Positions 9,744-19,187 are shown, counted from the first letter of the stretch. The stretch: DNA of 62,662 bases from Fibrobacter sp. (GCA_012728995.1 JAAYEB010000260.1:1-62662); one strand, 5' to 3'. The notes: generated by a model not told the origin, from the letters alone. Made by a program: numbers and translations.

Positions 9744-10115
9744 ATGGCAAAAAAAGGTACAAACTCTTCTTCAATAAAGACTACTGGTACAAAGAAGACC
9801 ACTGGTACAAAAAAAACTTATGATACAAAAACCAAAAAGATAAAGATAAGTGGCAGTCTGGTCGGAAACAGAGTAAACGTTCTGGAATCTGAACTTTTAG
9901 AAAAGCTCAAGAGTATAAAACCGGAAAAAGAGATTATTTTCGACCTTACCAAGGTAGATTATATTGATTCCCGAGGGATATCATTATGCATAGGTATGTA
10001 TAAAGAGTGTCTGAAAAAAGGGTTTGATTTTTCAATCGAATCCAGCTCCAATGTGTACCGTATTTTAAATCAAATCAATCTAACCAGAGTTTTTCCCATC
10101 AAGGAGGCATCATAA
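9744..10115 (+). CDS. STAS-domain protein (anti-sigma-factor-antagonist type)
   Basis: A frame opens at GTG 9726, but ATG 9744 has AAGGA 8 bases upstream, so I use it (123 residues). Residues 1-35 are a Lys/Thr-rich tail built on a repeated TGTKKT unit. The rest is a STAS fold with IIFDLTKVDYIDSRGISL. SpoIIAA-type proteins have DSSG here with the second Ser phosphorylated; this protein has DSRG, so the usual phosphosite is Arg. It is the first gene of the chemosensory operon, and CheA starts right after its stop. It may bind a partner of the array or act as a non-phosphorylatable switch (inference). Confidence 0.8.
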   Translation: MAKKGTNSSSIKTTGTKKTTGTKKTYDTKTKKIKISGSLVGNRVNVLESELLEKLKSIKPEKEIIFDLTKVDYIDSRGISLCIGMYKECLKKGFDFSIESSSNVYRILNQINLTRVFPIKEAS

Positions 10116-12935
10116 ATGCAGGATATGGAATTGCTGCATGATCTGGTTCAGGAATCACGTGAACACCTTCAAAATATTGAACCAGACTTACTGGAACTTG
10201 AACAAAATGGCGAATCGGTTTCTGATGAACTCATTAACAGAGTTTTCAGGGCTGTACATAGTATTAAGGGAGGCTTTGGTTTTTTTGGAATCGAAAAAGT
10301 CATTCAGCTTGCACATTCAATGGAGAACATCCTGTCGCGGATTCGGGATCATGAGCTGAATGTAACAAAGGATTTAACCGATGCCTTGCTTAAAGGAATT
10401 GATAAATTACAAGTCATGATGGATGATATTGAAAATACGGATTCTATTGATATCGGACCAGAACTCGAAACCCTTGCACCATTCAGACAACAAACAGTTT
10501 CAAAAGAAAGCAAAACAGATTCTGATGGAACACAAAAGCCGGAAGAATCCACTATCCCCGGTCACCCCTATCTTGATCCTGATCAAATGGAAAAAGCTCG
10601 GAAAAGTGGCAAATTTATTTACAATATAACAGCAGAATCAATAAAAGATATTGAAGAAAGGGATCTGACACCACAGAAAATTATTGAGAACTGGGAAAAA
10701 ATCGGAGAAATACTCGATATCACAGTAAATCTAGATGATATTGAACAACTATCCGGAAGCAGTAATAAAAATCTGACCTTTAGTATCGTGTTTGCATCAG
10801 TCCTTGAACCAGACCTTATCAGCACCGGATGCGAGATACCGGACAATCAGATAGAGTTATTGAATAAAAAGGAACTTTCTAAAAATGATAACTCAAAAAC
10901 TTCTGATAATCACAATAAAGAACAGGAGTCTTCCAAACTAAACGAAACCGAAAAAAAACCTGTTCATTCTGAATCTCATGCGATAGATGAATCTTTACGT
11001 GTACGAGTCAGTCTTCTTAACAATCTTATGAACCTTGCTGGAGAACTGGTGCTCAGTCGTAATCAGTTGGTACAGTTATTCAATAAAAAGTTATCAGATT
11101 TACTTCAAACAGATTCGCACTTTTCTGATTTCAACAGAACAATTGAACAATCCATTACATCAGCAAGTGAAGCGATCGAATTAAATCCGTCATCCGAGGC
11201 AAATACCTTACTTTCAGAACTTTACAAGATTAAAGAATCATTCAAAAACTGTTTTTCTTTTCCGATGCAGGAGATATCCGGTATCAATGCCTCTTTACAA
11301 TCTATTGATACAGTAACCAGCCTTCTTCAGGAAAATATTATGCAAACCCGTTTACAGCCTGTATCAGTTGTCTTTCAGAAATTTCCACGGGTTGTCCGCG
11401 ATCTTGCACATAAACTCGGAAAACAGATCAATCTTGAGATGACCGGTCAGGATGTAGAACTGGATAAATCAATCATAGAGCTACTTAGTGACCCGCTTAC
11501 ACACCTGGTCCGTAACAGTGCTGATCACGGAATAGAACTTCCACAGCAAAGAACCAAAGCAGGAAAAAATCCAGCAGGAAAATTAGAATTAAGTGCGAGT
11601 CAACAAGGTGGAAAAGTAATCATAAAAGTGTCTGATGACGGTAAAGGGTTAGACAGCGAAAAAATTATTGAACATGCAGTCACCAAAGGAGTAATATCCG
11701 ACCAATCTGCTGCAAACATGTCTATACACGAAATCCAGATGCTTATAATGGCTCCGGGGTTTTCCACAGCAGAAAAAATCAGTGACGTCTCCGGAAGAGG
11801 AGTTGGCATGGACGTTGTGAGGGCAAATATCGAACGGCTCGGAGGATCCATTGACATTGAATCTGACCCTGGATATGGAACCTCAATCACTCTTACTCTT
11901 CCTTTAACACTTGCCATTATCCCTTCACTTATTATCAGTACTGAAGGACGGAATTTTGCAATTCCACAGGTAGGAGTCGAAGAACTGGTCCGAATAAGAG
12001 CTTTTGAAGTGACCAGCAAAATTGAACGGATTCAGAATGCTGAAGTTATGCGTCTGAGAGGAAAACTTCTCCCGCTCGTAAGGCTTTCCGAACTTCTTGA
12101 ACTACAACCCACTTTTGTTCACCCCGAAACAGGCGAACGAATGGAAGATCGCAGAGCCCACTGGTCTGATCGCAGAGGTCCGGATAAAAAAGACCACAAA
12201 CTGGCAGATAACAGAAGAAAAGGTAAAGAGGACAGGCGAGAAAATGTCTCAAATGCCGTAATGGTAATTGTTTTAAAATCTGGTCAATATTTATATGGCC
12301 TTGTAGTTGATCAGGTACTGGATAACGAAGAGATTGTTGTCAAGCCATTGCCCGAATATCTCAAATCAACTCAATGCTATACTGGTGCAACTATCATGGG
12401 TGACGGGAAAGTAGCAATGATACTTGATCCGGGAGGCATAGCACAAAAAGCAGATCTCAGATTTTCTGATCTCGAAGATGATTCCATTAATAAAAATCAA
12501 AATGATCTGCAAAATGATCTTCACGAGATACTTCTTTTTGATACAGGTACCCAGGAACGTTTCGGTCTTGATCTTGATTCCATTGTGCGGATAGAAACAG
12601 CTGAAAGCAAAGAAGTTGAACTGGTAGGTAACCGTGAATTTTTAAAACGAGATCAGGTAACTTTTCCTCTTATACATATACACGACTTTTTACCTGTCAA
12701 TAAACCGGAAAATAAATCAGACACCTTCTATGTGCTCATCCCGCGTAATAGAAGGAAAATTGGTGTGGCAGTAAATCAGGTATTCGATGTTGTTCATTCT
12801 GAATATAAACTGCAGACAAATGAAATACATGGTTCAGGCATTCTCGGATCAATGATCATAAACGATCGACTGACCATCATACTGGATATGCCTGCTCTTC
12901 TTGGAGCTGTAAACAGCAATGCAGGAGTACACTAA
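10116..12935 (+). CDS. cheA: Chemotaxis histidine kinase CheA with two C-terminal CheW-like modules
   Basis: 939 residues, with a strong AAGGAGG site 8 bases before the ATG. The Hpt domain has H48 in AVHSIKGGFGFFG. A poorly conserved P2-like region (about 130-270) and the dimerisation region (SLLNNLMNLAGELVLSRNQ) follow. The ATPase domain has the N box VRNSADHGIE, then DDGKGLD and GRGVGMDVV. The first CheW-like module carries a hydrophilic insert of about 45 residues rich in DRR/RR and then a second module follows (from about 803, LHEILLFDTGTQERFGLDLD). It autophosphorylates and passes phosphate to CheB and a CheY. Its stop overlaps the CheW start by one base. Confidence 0.95.
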   Translation: MQDMELLHDLVQESREHLQNIEPDLLELEQNGESVSDELINRVFRAVHSIKGGFGFFGIEKVIQLAHSMENILSRIRDHELNVTKDLTDALLKGIDKLQVMMDDIENTDSIDIGPELETLAPFRQQTVSKESKTDSDGTQKPEESTIPGHPYLDPDQMEKARKSGKFIYNITAESIKDIEERDLTPQKIIENWEKIGEILDITVNLDDIEQLSGSSNKNLTFSIVFASVLEPDLISTGCEIPDNQIELLNKKELSKNDNSKTSDNHNKEQESSKLNETEKKPVHSESHAIDESLRVRVSLLNNLMNLAGELVLSRNQLVQLFNKKLSDLLQTDSHFSDFNRTIEQSITSASEAIELNPSSEANTLLSELYKIKESFKNCFSFPMQEISGINASLQSIDTVTSLLQENIMQTRLQPVSVVFQKFPRVVRDLAHKLGKQINLEMTGQDVELDKSIIELLSDPLTHLVRNSADHGIELPQQRTKAGKNPAGKLELSASQQGGKVIIKVSDDGKGLDSEKIIEHAVTKGVISDQSAANMSIHEIQMLIMAPGFSTAEKISDVSGRGVGMDVVRANIERLGGSIDIESDPGYGTSITLTLPLTLAIIPSLIISTEGRNFAIPQVGVEELVRIRAFEVTSKIERIQNAEVMRLRGKLLPLVRLSELLELQPTFVHPETGERMEDRRAHWSDRRGPDKKDHKLADNRRKGKEDRRENVSNAVMVIVLKSGQYLYGLVVDQVLDNEEIVVKPLPEYLKSTQCYTGATIMGDGKVAMILDPGGIAQKADLRFSDLEDDSINKNQNDLQNDLHEILLFDTGTQERFGLDLDSIVRIETAESKEVELVGNREFLKRDQVTFPLIHIHDFLPVNKPENKSDTFYVLIPRNRRKIGVAVNQVFDVVHSEYKLQTNEIHGSGILGSMIINDRLTIILDMPALLGAVNSNAGVH

Positions 12936-13396
12936 TGCAGAAATCTTTTGTTACAACTGAAATTGGTAATTACTTTTTTGGCATTGACCTGGATCTTATT
13001 CGGGAAATCACACGATTTATCGAAATAACCCCGGTATCTCTCGCTCCCGATTATATTTGCGGTCTCATGAACCTGCGTGGACAGATAGTAACTGTAATTG
13101 ATCCAGGTGTACATCTTAACCTTGGAAAGAGATCTTCAGGTTCAAAATCCAGTTGTGTTATTCTTAAATCAAACATCAAAAACTTAACATCTTCAGATGT
13201 AACCGGTATACTGGTCGACAATGTTGGGGATATCATATCTGTTGATGATGATTCGATCGAACCTTCACCACCAAATATTGGAGAGGTTGATGGTAAATAC
13301 CTTAACGGGGTGGTAAAACTCAATAATAAACTTCTTATTCTGTTAAATATGATTTCTATTCTCAATCATCAAAACATGCAGGAACTGTCTGTATGA
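12935..13396 (+). CDS. cheW: Chemotaxis coupling protein CheW
   Basis: 153 residues forming a single CheW-like domain: FVTTEIGNYFFGIDLDLIREI at the N-terminus, then GLMNLRGQIVTVIDPG and GILVDNVGDIISVDDD. It couples receptors to CheA. The start shares one base with the CheA stop and its own stop overlaps the receptor start in ATGA, so translation is likely coupled along the operon. Confidence 0.93.
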   Translation: MQKSFVTTEIGNYFFGIDLDLIREITRFIEITPVSLAPDYICGLMNLRGQIVTVIDPGVHLNLGKRSSGSKSSCVILKSNIKNLTSSDVTGILVDNVGDIISVDDDSIEPSPPNIGEVDGKYLNGVVKLNNKLLILLNMISILNHQNMQELSV

Positions 13397-15072
13397 ACCT
13401 ATTAAATGATTACAGTCTAAAAACTAAAATTGTAGCCATAACGCTCATAAGTTCACTTGTTAATTTCATGATCGGTGCAATCGCAGTTTACAGTGTCGAT
13501 AGTATCGACAGGAAACTGATGCTTGCAGGAGAGATCAATGATGAAATAGATCAGCTATACAAAGCACAGATTGATCATAAAAACTGGGCAGAAGAAGCCG
13601 GTAAATTCAGATATAATGACAATACAACATCACTTGATGTCGAAACAGATAATCGTAAATGCAATTTCGGTAAATGGTTTTACAGCAGCGGCCGCAGTAT
13701 GCTCGAAAAGCATATCCCGAAAACCAGACAAGACCTGTCAAAAATTGAACAATTACACAGAAATCTTCATTCCAGTGCGGTTGAACTTGACAATCATTTA
13801 AGAGACAAAAAACTGGATACAGCTTCTGAATTCTACAATACCACCATTCAGGTTATCTTAAGAGAACTGGATAAAGTGATAAACAGAACCATAGAAATTT
13901 CTGAAGACGAGTCTTATAGTTTACGTTTAGAATCAGAGTCTTTTGCCGATAAATTACGGGTCTTTTCGATTCTGGTAGCAATTATCAGCTCTATACTTAT
14001 TCTGTCACTTGGATTCATGCTGGGTGATAAAATCACCAAACCAATAAAAAATGTTGTCTCTATGCTTAAGGATATTGCAGAGGGAGAGGGAGATCTTACA
14101 AAACAGATAAACTATACAGCCAGGGATGAAATCGGATCAATGGTTTACTGGTTCAATGATTTCCTCAAAAGACTACGAACCATAATCAGGCAGATTGCCG
14201 ACAACACATCCATACTTGCAACATCATCTGAAAATCTTTCAGCTGCATCAACACAATTGGCATCCAATACTCAGGAAATCAGCTCTCAAAGTCAGTCTGT
14301 ATCATTATCAACTTCAATGGCATCTGATAATGTCAATCGTATCTCTTCCGCTGCAAAAGACATGTCATCATCCATAAACACAGTTGCAACCGCTATTGAA
14401 CAAATGAGTGTATCAATAAATGAAGTAGCAAAAAGCTGCCAAAAAGAGTCTTCATTGGCAATTGATGCAAATGAGCAAACCGATTCAACACAAAAGATCA
14501 TGGAAAATCTTGAAAAAGCTGCCAAAGAGATCGGAAATATAATTGAAGTAATTAACGATATTTCAGAACAGACTAATCTTCTTGCATTAAATGCAGCTAT
14601 TGAAGCAGCATCGGCAGGCAGTTCCGGAAAAGGGTTTGCAGTTGTTGCAAATGAAGTAAAAAACCTGGCAAAACAGACATCACAAGCAACAGATGATATA
14701 CAGAGACGGATTGAACTGATGCAAACCAATACATCAGAAGTAATAGGTGCAATCGGACAAGTAACACAAATTATCAGGGAGATTAATTCAGTTTCTCACT
14801 CAATTGTAAGTTCAGTAGAAGAACAATCTGCTACAATTACTGAGATCTCAAAGAATATGAATGAAGCCAACCTTTTTGCAAATGATATTGCCGGAAATGT
14901 CAGCGAAACAGCTAACAGCTTTCTGGAAATCACATCAAATATCAAGGGTGTTGATTCCGGAACACAACAGGCAGCAGAAGGAATCGGGCTGATCAAAAAC
15001 AGCATCGATGAACTTACTGGAATGATAGATCAATTAAACAAAATCGTTAATAAGTTTAAAACAACGGAATAA
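13393..15072 (+). CDS. Methyl-accepting chemotaxis protein with periplasmic CZB-like zinc-binding domain
   Basis: 559 residues. TM1 spans about 13-35 and TM2 about 188-212. Between them lies a helical domain with H62, C90 (CNFGKWFY), H122 and H126 (LHRNLH), matching in order and spacing the three-His, one-Cys zinc site of CZB domains. HAMP (about 213-266) and a signalling hairpin follow, with the tip INDISEQTNLLALNAAIEAA and KGFAVVANEVKNLA. CZB domains usually lie in cytoplasmic regions, so a position between two membrane segments is unusual. The ligand is probably zinc or a thiol-reactive signal (inference). It is the only receptor in the operon. Confidence 0.92.
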   Translation: MNLLNDYSLKTKIVAITLISSLVNFMIGAIAVYSVDSIDRKLMLAGEINDEIDQLYKAQIDHKNWAEEAGKFRYNDNTTSLDVETDNRKCNFGKWFYSSGRSMLEKHIPKTRQDLSKIEQLHRNLHSSAVELDNHLRDKKLDTASEFYNTTIQVILRELDKVINRTIEISEDESYSLRLESESFADKLRVFSILVAIISSILILSLGFMLGDKITKPIKNVVSMLKDIAEGEGDLTKQINYTARDEIGSMVYWFNDFLKRLRTIIRQIADNTSILATSSENLSAASTQLASNTQEISSQSQSVSLSTSMASDNVNRISSAAKDMSSSINTVATAIEQMSVSINEVAKSCQKESSLAIDANEQTDSTQKIMENLEKAAKEIGNIIEVINDISEQTNLLALNAAIEAASAGSSGKGFAVVANEVKNLAKQTSQATDDIQRRIELMQTNTSEVIGAIGQVTQIIREINSVSHSIVSSVEEQSATITEISKNMNEANLFANDIAGNVSETANSFLEITSNIKGVDSGTQQAAEGIGLIKNSIDELTGMIDQLNKIVNKFKTTE

Positions 15073-15073
15073 C

Positions 15074-16156
15074 ATGGGATTGCGCACTCTAATAGTTGAT
15101 GATACAGTAGTTTACAGGAAAATACTTTCCGGTATAATTGAAGAGCTTCCGGATGCAGAACTTGCCGGCACTGCCCCGAATGGTAAAATTGCATTACAAA
15201 AGATATCATTTACCAAACCAGACCTGGTTTTACTTGATGTACATATGCCGGAAATGAATGGAATAGATACACTAAAAAAAATTAAAAGTTCCTACCCAAA
15301 AATCGCTGTTGTAATGATCAGTGGAATCGAAACTCAAAGTACAAAAAGTACCATTGAAGCTCTTCAATCCGGTGCAATAGATTTCATCAGGAAACCAACT
15401 GGAAAAGATCAACAGAAAAACATTGAAGAATTGCAACACAATCTTCGATCAGTCATACGCCTGGTATCTTTAAAACAAAACTCCACTTTAAAAAGACAGA
15501 ACCCAAAGGATGAATACAAAAAGGAATCACATGTCCCGGTTCGCAGGTCTCCTTCACCTGTTGTAAAAATTCATCCAGGCCAGTTCTCTGTTTGTTGTAT
15601 AGGTGTCTCTACGGGTGGTCCAGAAGCTTTAGGTAAACTTATTCCAATGCTCCCATCCAATTTCCCTTTACCGATTCTTGTTGTACAGCACATGCCGCCT
15701 TTATTTACAAAATCACTTGCGGAATCCATTTCCCGTAAATCAAATCTCAGGGTAGTTGAAGCATCGCAGAAGGATCCGATTCAAAAAGGTATCGTCTATA
15801 TCGCGCCCGGAGGCAAACATATGATAGTGAGAAATATAAATGATGCTCTTGTCATCGGGCTAAATGAAGAACCGCCGGAAAACAGCTGCCGACCCTCTGT
15901 TGACGTACTTTTCAGATCAGTTGCAGCAAACTATGGCAATCAGGGAGTACTGGCCTTGATACTTACCGGCATGGGAAACGACGGCCTCAATGGAGTGCGT
16001 TCATTAAAACGACAAAAATGTTACTGCATTACCCAATCAGAATCCTCATGTATAGTTTATGGCATGCCAAGATCTGTATATGAAGCAGGTTTATCTGACA
16101 TATCTCTGCCGCTCGATCAAATAGCATCTGAAATGGTCAAATTTACCATGAAATAA
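15074..16156 (+). CDS. cheB: Protein-glutamate methylesterase CheB
   Basis: 360 residues: N-terminal receiver with D9-D10, phosphoacceptor D55 (LVLLDVHMPEMNG) and FIRKP, a linker of about 55 residues, then the methylesterase domain with the catalytic triad motifs IGVSTGGPEA (Ser), VVQHMPP (His) and LTGMGNDGLNG (Asp). It removes methyl groups from receptor glutamates and is activated by CheA. The start lies one base after the receptor stop. Together with CheR it shows the system has an adaptation loop. Confidence 0.95.
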   Translation: MGLRTLIVDDTVVYRKILSGIIEELPDAELAGTAPNGKIALQKISFTKPDLVLLDVHMPEMNGIDTLKKIKSSYPKIAVVMISGIETQSTKSTIEALQSGAIDFIRKPTGKDQQKNIEELQHNLRSVIRLVSLKQNSTLKRQNPKDEYKKESHVPVRRSPSPVVKIHPGQFSVCCIGVSTGGPEALGKLIPMLPSNFPLPILVVQHMPPLFTKSLAESISRKSNLRVVEASQKDPIQKGIVYIAPGGKHMIVRNINDALVIGLNEEPPENSCRPSVDVLFRSVAANYGNQGVLALILTGMGNDGLNGVRSLKRQKCYCITQSESSCIVYGMPRSVYEAGLSDISLPLDQIASEMVKFTMK

Positions 16157-16219
16157 TAATTTTTGTAGAAACCAGGAATTTGGAACTAAACCCATACTTT
16201 TCAGGATACTTGTCTTTTT

Positions 16220-17059
16220 ATGCAATATAAAATAACTGATAATGAATTCAGCCTCTTTCAGGACTATATTGAAAAGAACTGCGGGATTCACCTCGAAAAT
16301 TCAAAAGCATATCTTATTGAAAATCGCTTAAGACATCTGCTTTTTGATTATAACTGCAAAACGTTTGTTGAATTATTTAATAAAATCCGCAGTGATAAAT
16401 CAAACCAACTGCGGGATAGAATCATTGATTCAATAACAACCAACGAAACATTCTGGTTCAGAGATATTCATCCATTCACTACTCTTTCCGAAAAACTGCT
16501 GCCAATATTTTCTAACGATATTTCCTCAGGAAGAAAAAACAAGATAAGAATATGGTCTGCAGCATGTTCAACAGGTCAGGAACCCTACTCTATTGTCATG
16601 AGTATTCTTGAATACTTTAAACAAAACAGTTCGCATTATGGCAGTTATTTCGAAATAGTTGCATCCGATATCAGTGAATCCGTCTTGGCTTCAGCTAAAT
16701 CCGGTATCTATGATTCACTCGTCATATCACGCGGACTGCAGACAGATATAAGGGACAAGTACTTCTCCATGGATGGCAATCTTTGGAAAGTAAATGATAA
16801 TATAAAAAAAATGGTAAGTTTTAAAAAACTTAATCTTCAGGATTCCTACAACACTTTAGGAAAATTTGATATTGTATTCTGCCGGAATGTCCTGATCTAT
16901 TTCTCTGATTTGTTTAAAAGAGACATTCTTAAAAGAATTGCAGATTTACTGAAGCCCTCCGGTTACCTCTTTATCGGTTCATCAGAATCAGATTCAAATT
17001 ACAGCAATGATTATAACATGCTCTCCCATAAAAAAACAATCTATTATCAGGTGAAGTAA
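16220..17059 (+). CDS. cheR: Chemotaxis protein methyltransferase CheR
   Basis: 279 residues. The N-terminal all-helical CheR domain is followed by the SAM-binding methyltransferase domain with TTNETFWFRD, IRIWSAACSTGQEPYSI (SAM motif I), CRNVLIYF and GYLFIGSSES. It methylates receptor glutamates using S-adenosylmethionine. The 63-base gap after cheB is the largest in the operon and the start has only a weak ribosome binding site (AGGAT 12 bases upstream), but no promoter stands out. No pentapeptide tether is obvious on the receptor C-terminus. Confidence 0.94.
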   Translation: MQYKITDNEFSLFQDYIEKNCGIHLENSKAYLIENRLRHLLFDYNCKTFVELFNKIRSDKSNQLRDRIIDSITTNETFWFRDIHPFTTLSEKLLPIFSNDISSGRKNKIRIWSAACSTGQEPYSIVMSILEYFKQNSSHYGSYFEIVASDISESVLASAKSGIYDSLVISRGLQTDIRDKYFSMDGNLWKVNDNIKKMVSFKKLNLQDSYNTLGKFDIVFCRNVLIYFSDLFKRDILKRIADLLKPSGYLFIGSSESDSNYSNDYNMLSHKKTIYYQVK

Positions 17060-17162
17060 ATAAGTTCAAGATTATTCAGTTTCGGTATGTTAATTTACAG
17101 ATTTATGGAAATATGAGCATTCCCTTCCTTCTTCTCAAATGAACTGCTTAGTTGAGTATTCT

Positions 17163-18416
17163 TCATGTCTCGATTCCCAGATATTCAAAGGCTTCACCTA
17201 CAGTGTAAAAAGAACCACATATGCACACAACATCATTTGCCGTTTCAAATGAAGCTGCAACGGCAAGTGGTATGGTATCTTTAATGCTGAATCTTGTACT
17301 TCCCTTATCTTTTATCATCATAATCATCTTTTCTGGAAATTCGGCTCTGGATGTAGATGGGCGCGTTAAAATAATATGATCAGCAAAACCTGAATATATC
17401 TGAAGTATCCCTGCAACATCTTTATCTTTCATGATTCCGGTTACAATACATACTCTTCTATTTCCAAAAGAACTCTGAATCTCTTTTCTCAATACTGTTG
17501 CAGCCTGACAATTATGCCCTACATCAAAAATAACTGTCTTATCATCAATTTTAACCTGGTGAAATCTTGCAGGTATAAGTGTGTTTTTTAAACCATCATA
17601 TACAGATGCATAATCAAACATACTGGCCTGGTTAACAGCTTCTATGGCCAGTAAAGCGTTTTTAACCTGAAAATCACCAGATGCTTTAATCTGGTAATCA
17701 AATCCGCCCCATTTAAATTCTGTAAATACTTTCTCATTGTTTGCTGTATACTGATCATCATAAATGACTTTGAAGGGTGCATTTTTCTCCAGACATACCC
17801 TTTTAATAAGGTTTATAACCTCAACGTTATCATTACTTCCGGTTATTACAGGAGTATTTTCTTTAATGATACCAGCCTTTTCTTTTGCAATATCAATAAT
17901 GGAATTACCAAGGTATTCCTGATGATCCACTGAAATTGAAGTTATTACAGAAACGACAGGCTTTATGATATTGGTAGCATCAAGCCTCCCCCCCAACCCT
18001 GTTTCACATACCAAATAATCAATGCCTGCTCGTCTGAAAAGTTCAAATGCAATAAGTGTAATTGCTTCAAAAAAAGTCAGACCGAACTCATCAATAATTA
18101 AATGCAAATCCTTATAAACATCGATCCATTCCTTTTCCCTTACATCCTTGCCATTAATTCGAAATCTTTCCTCAAATTTGACTATATGCGGAGAAGTAAA
18201 CAAACCTGTTTTGAATCCACCTGCACGGAGTATTGACTCAAGAAAATAACATGTCGAACCCTTGCCGTTTGTACCTGCTATATGAAATAATCTGTAACAG
18301 TTCTGAGGTGAACCGCATTTTTCTGCCGCTTTGTTTATTCTCTCCAGATCATATTTAATACCTTTTGCGGTAAGAGAAAAAAGGTGTTTTCTGATTTCAT
18401 CAGCCGCTTTTAACAT
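17163..18416 (-). CDS. folC: Folylpolyglutamate/dihydrofolate synthase FolC
   Basis: 417 residues of the Mur-ligase superfamily. The P-loop is HIAGTNGKGSTC, followed by the family loop GLFTSPHIVKFEERFRING, CETGLGGRLDATN, SVDHQEYLG and, in the C-terminal domain, VIFDVGHNCQAA. It adds glutamate to folates, and many members also make dihydrofolate from dihydropteroate. An AGGG site precedes the ATG. It lies 21 bases after the marC stop and is probably co-transcribed with it. The gene converges on cheR across 103 bases in which I see no clear terminator. Confidence 0.93.
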   Translation of the reverse strand: MLKAADEIRKHLFSLTAKGIKYDLERINKAAEKCGSPQNCYRLFHIAGTNGKGSTCYFLESILRAGGFKTGLFTSPHIVKFEERFRINGKDVREKEWIDVYKDLHLIIDEFGLTFFEAITLIAFELFRRAGIDYLVCETGLGGRLDATNIIKPVVSVITSISVDHQEYLGNSIIDIAKEKAGIIKENTPVITGSNDNVEVINLIKRVCLEKNAPFKVIYDDQYTANNEKVFTEFKWGGFDYQIKASGDFQVKNALLAIEAVNQASMFDYASVYDGLKNTLIPARFHQVKIDDKTVIFDVGHNCQAATVLRKEIQSSFGNRRVCIVTGIMKDKDVAGILQIYSGFADHIILTRPSTSRAEFPEKMIMMIKDKGSTRFSIKDTIPLAVAASFETANDVVCICGSFYTVGEAFEYLGIET

Positions 18417-18437
18417 ATATCACCCTGCACTTTATCT

Positions 18438-19037
18438 TTACATCAAACTGTTTTCCAATATGGTAAATATACCCCTGCGAACCATCATTACTGCGATCGC
18501 AGCCAGAAACAGACTCGCTATTTTGGACATTATTTTTGAACCTGAATTCCCGATTATTCTTATGATATGTCCAGAGAGCAAAAATATTGCACCTGCAATA
18601 AGAATATTGGCAATCATTGCTACAGCAGTTGGGAAAAAACCATACTCCTGAATAAGTAACATAACTGTTGTAAGAACCGCAGGCCCTGCTATCAGAGGTA
18701 CACCAATGGGAACCGGTCCCATTGATTCTGCACGTACAACCTTACGTAATGATTTTTCTACAGTTAACAGATCACTTACAGAAATCAGAAATAGTATTAT
18801 TCCACCAGCGATCATAAAATCTCCGACAGTAATACCCAAAAGCCGAAAAACAGCCTCTCCAATGAATAAAAAAAGTAATCCAACAATCATGGCTGTAATT
18901 ACAGAAGTAAAAACGATTGAACGGCGTCTGTGTAATTCGATTCCTTCTGTTATCGATAAATAAATCGGCATAACCCCAATAGGATCAACAGCAACAAAAA
19001 GCGGAACAAAACACAACCAGAATATATGCAGACTCAT
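18438..19037 (-). CDS. MarC-family integral membrane protein
   Basis: 199 residues with about six hydrophobic helices. Family features are the first helix with FVAVDPIGVMPIYLS and the central GVPLIAGPAVLTTVMLL. MarC-like proteins sit in the inner membrane and resemble small-molecule transporters, but their substrates are not established. AGAGG lies 3 bases before the ATG. folC follows downstream. A tandem 8-base repeat (19172-19187) lies about 135 bases upstream. Confidence 0.9.
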   Translation of the reverse strand: MSLHIFWLCFVPLFVAVDPIGVMPIYLSITEGIELHRRRSIVFTSVITAMIVGLLFLFIGEAVFRLLGITVGDFMIAGGIILFLISVSDLLTVEKSLRKVVRAESMGPVPIGVPLIAGPAVLTTVMLLIQEYGFFPTAVAMIANILIAGAIFLLSGHIIRIIGNSGSKIMSKIASLFLAAIAVMMVRRGIFTILENSLM

Positions 19038-19171
19038 AATCCTCTTATGAAAAGCAGGTGAAAAAGAAACCTCAAATTTATCCTATGCACATTACGATTC
19101 TCACATACATATATGGATAAGTTTTCAAACTGCATTTTTTTTTACAGAAAATTTCATTTATTTTAATGTAT

Positions 19172-19187
19172 ACTTTGACACTTTGAC
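19172..19187. repeat. Tandem octamer ACTTTGAC x2
   Basis: ACTTTGAC occurs twice head to tail. Read in the marC direction this is GTCAAAGTGTCAAAGT and lies in the likely promoter region. Direct repeats of this size can be regulator half-sites, but no regulator is identifiable. Confidence 0.35.

Noticed and set aside
11600-12019. 139-codon antisense frame inside cheA
   Set aside because: It lies opposite the conserved ATPase domain and is a shadow frame.
14292-14729. 145-codon antisense frame inside the chemoreceptor gene
   Set aside because: It mirrors the repetitive coiled-coil coding strand; there is no ribosome binding site and the sense frame is a clear receptor.
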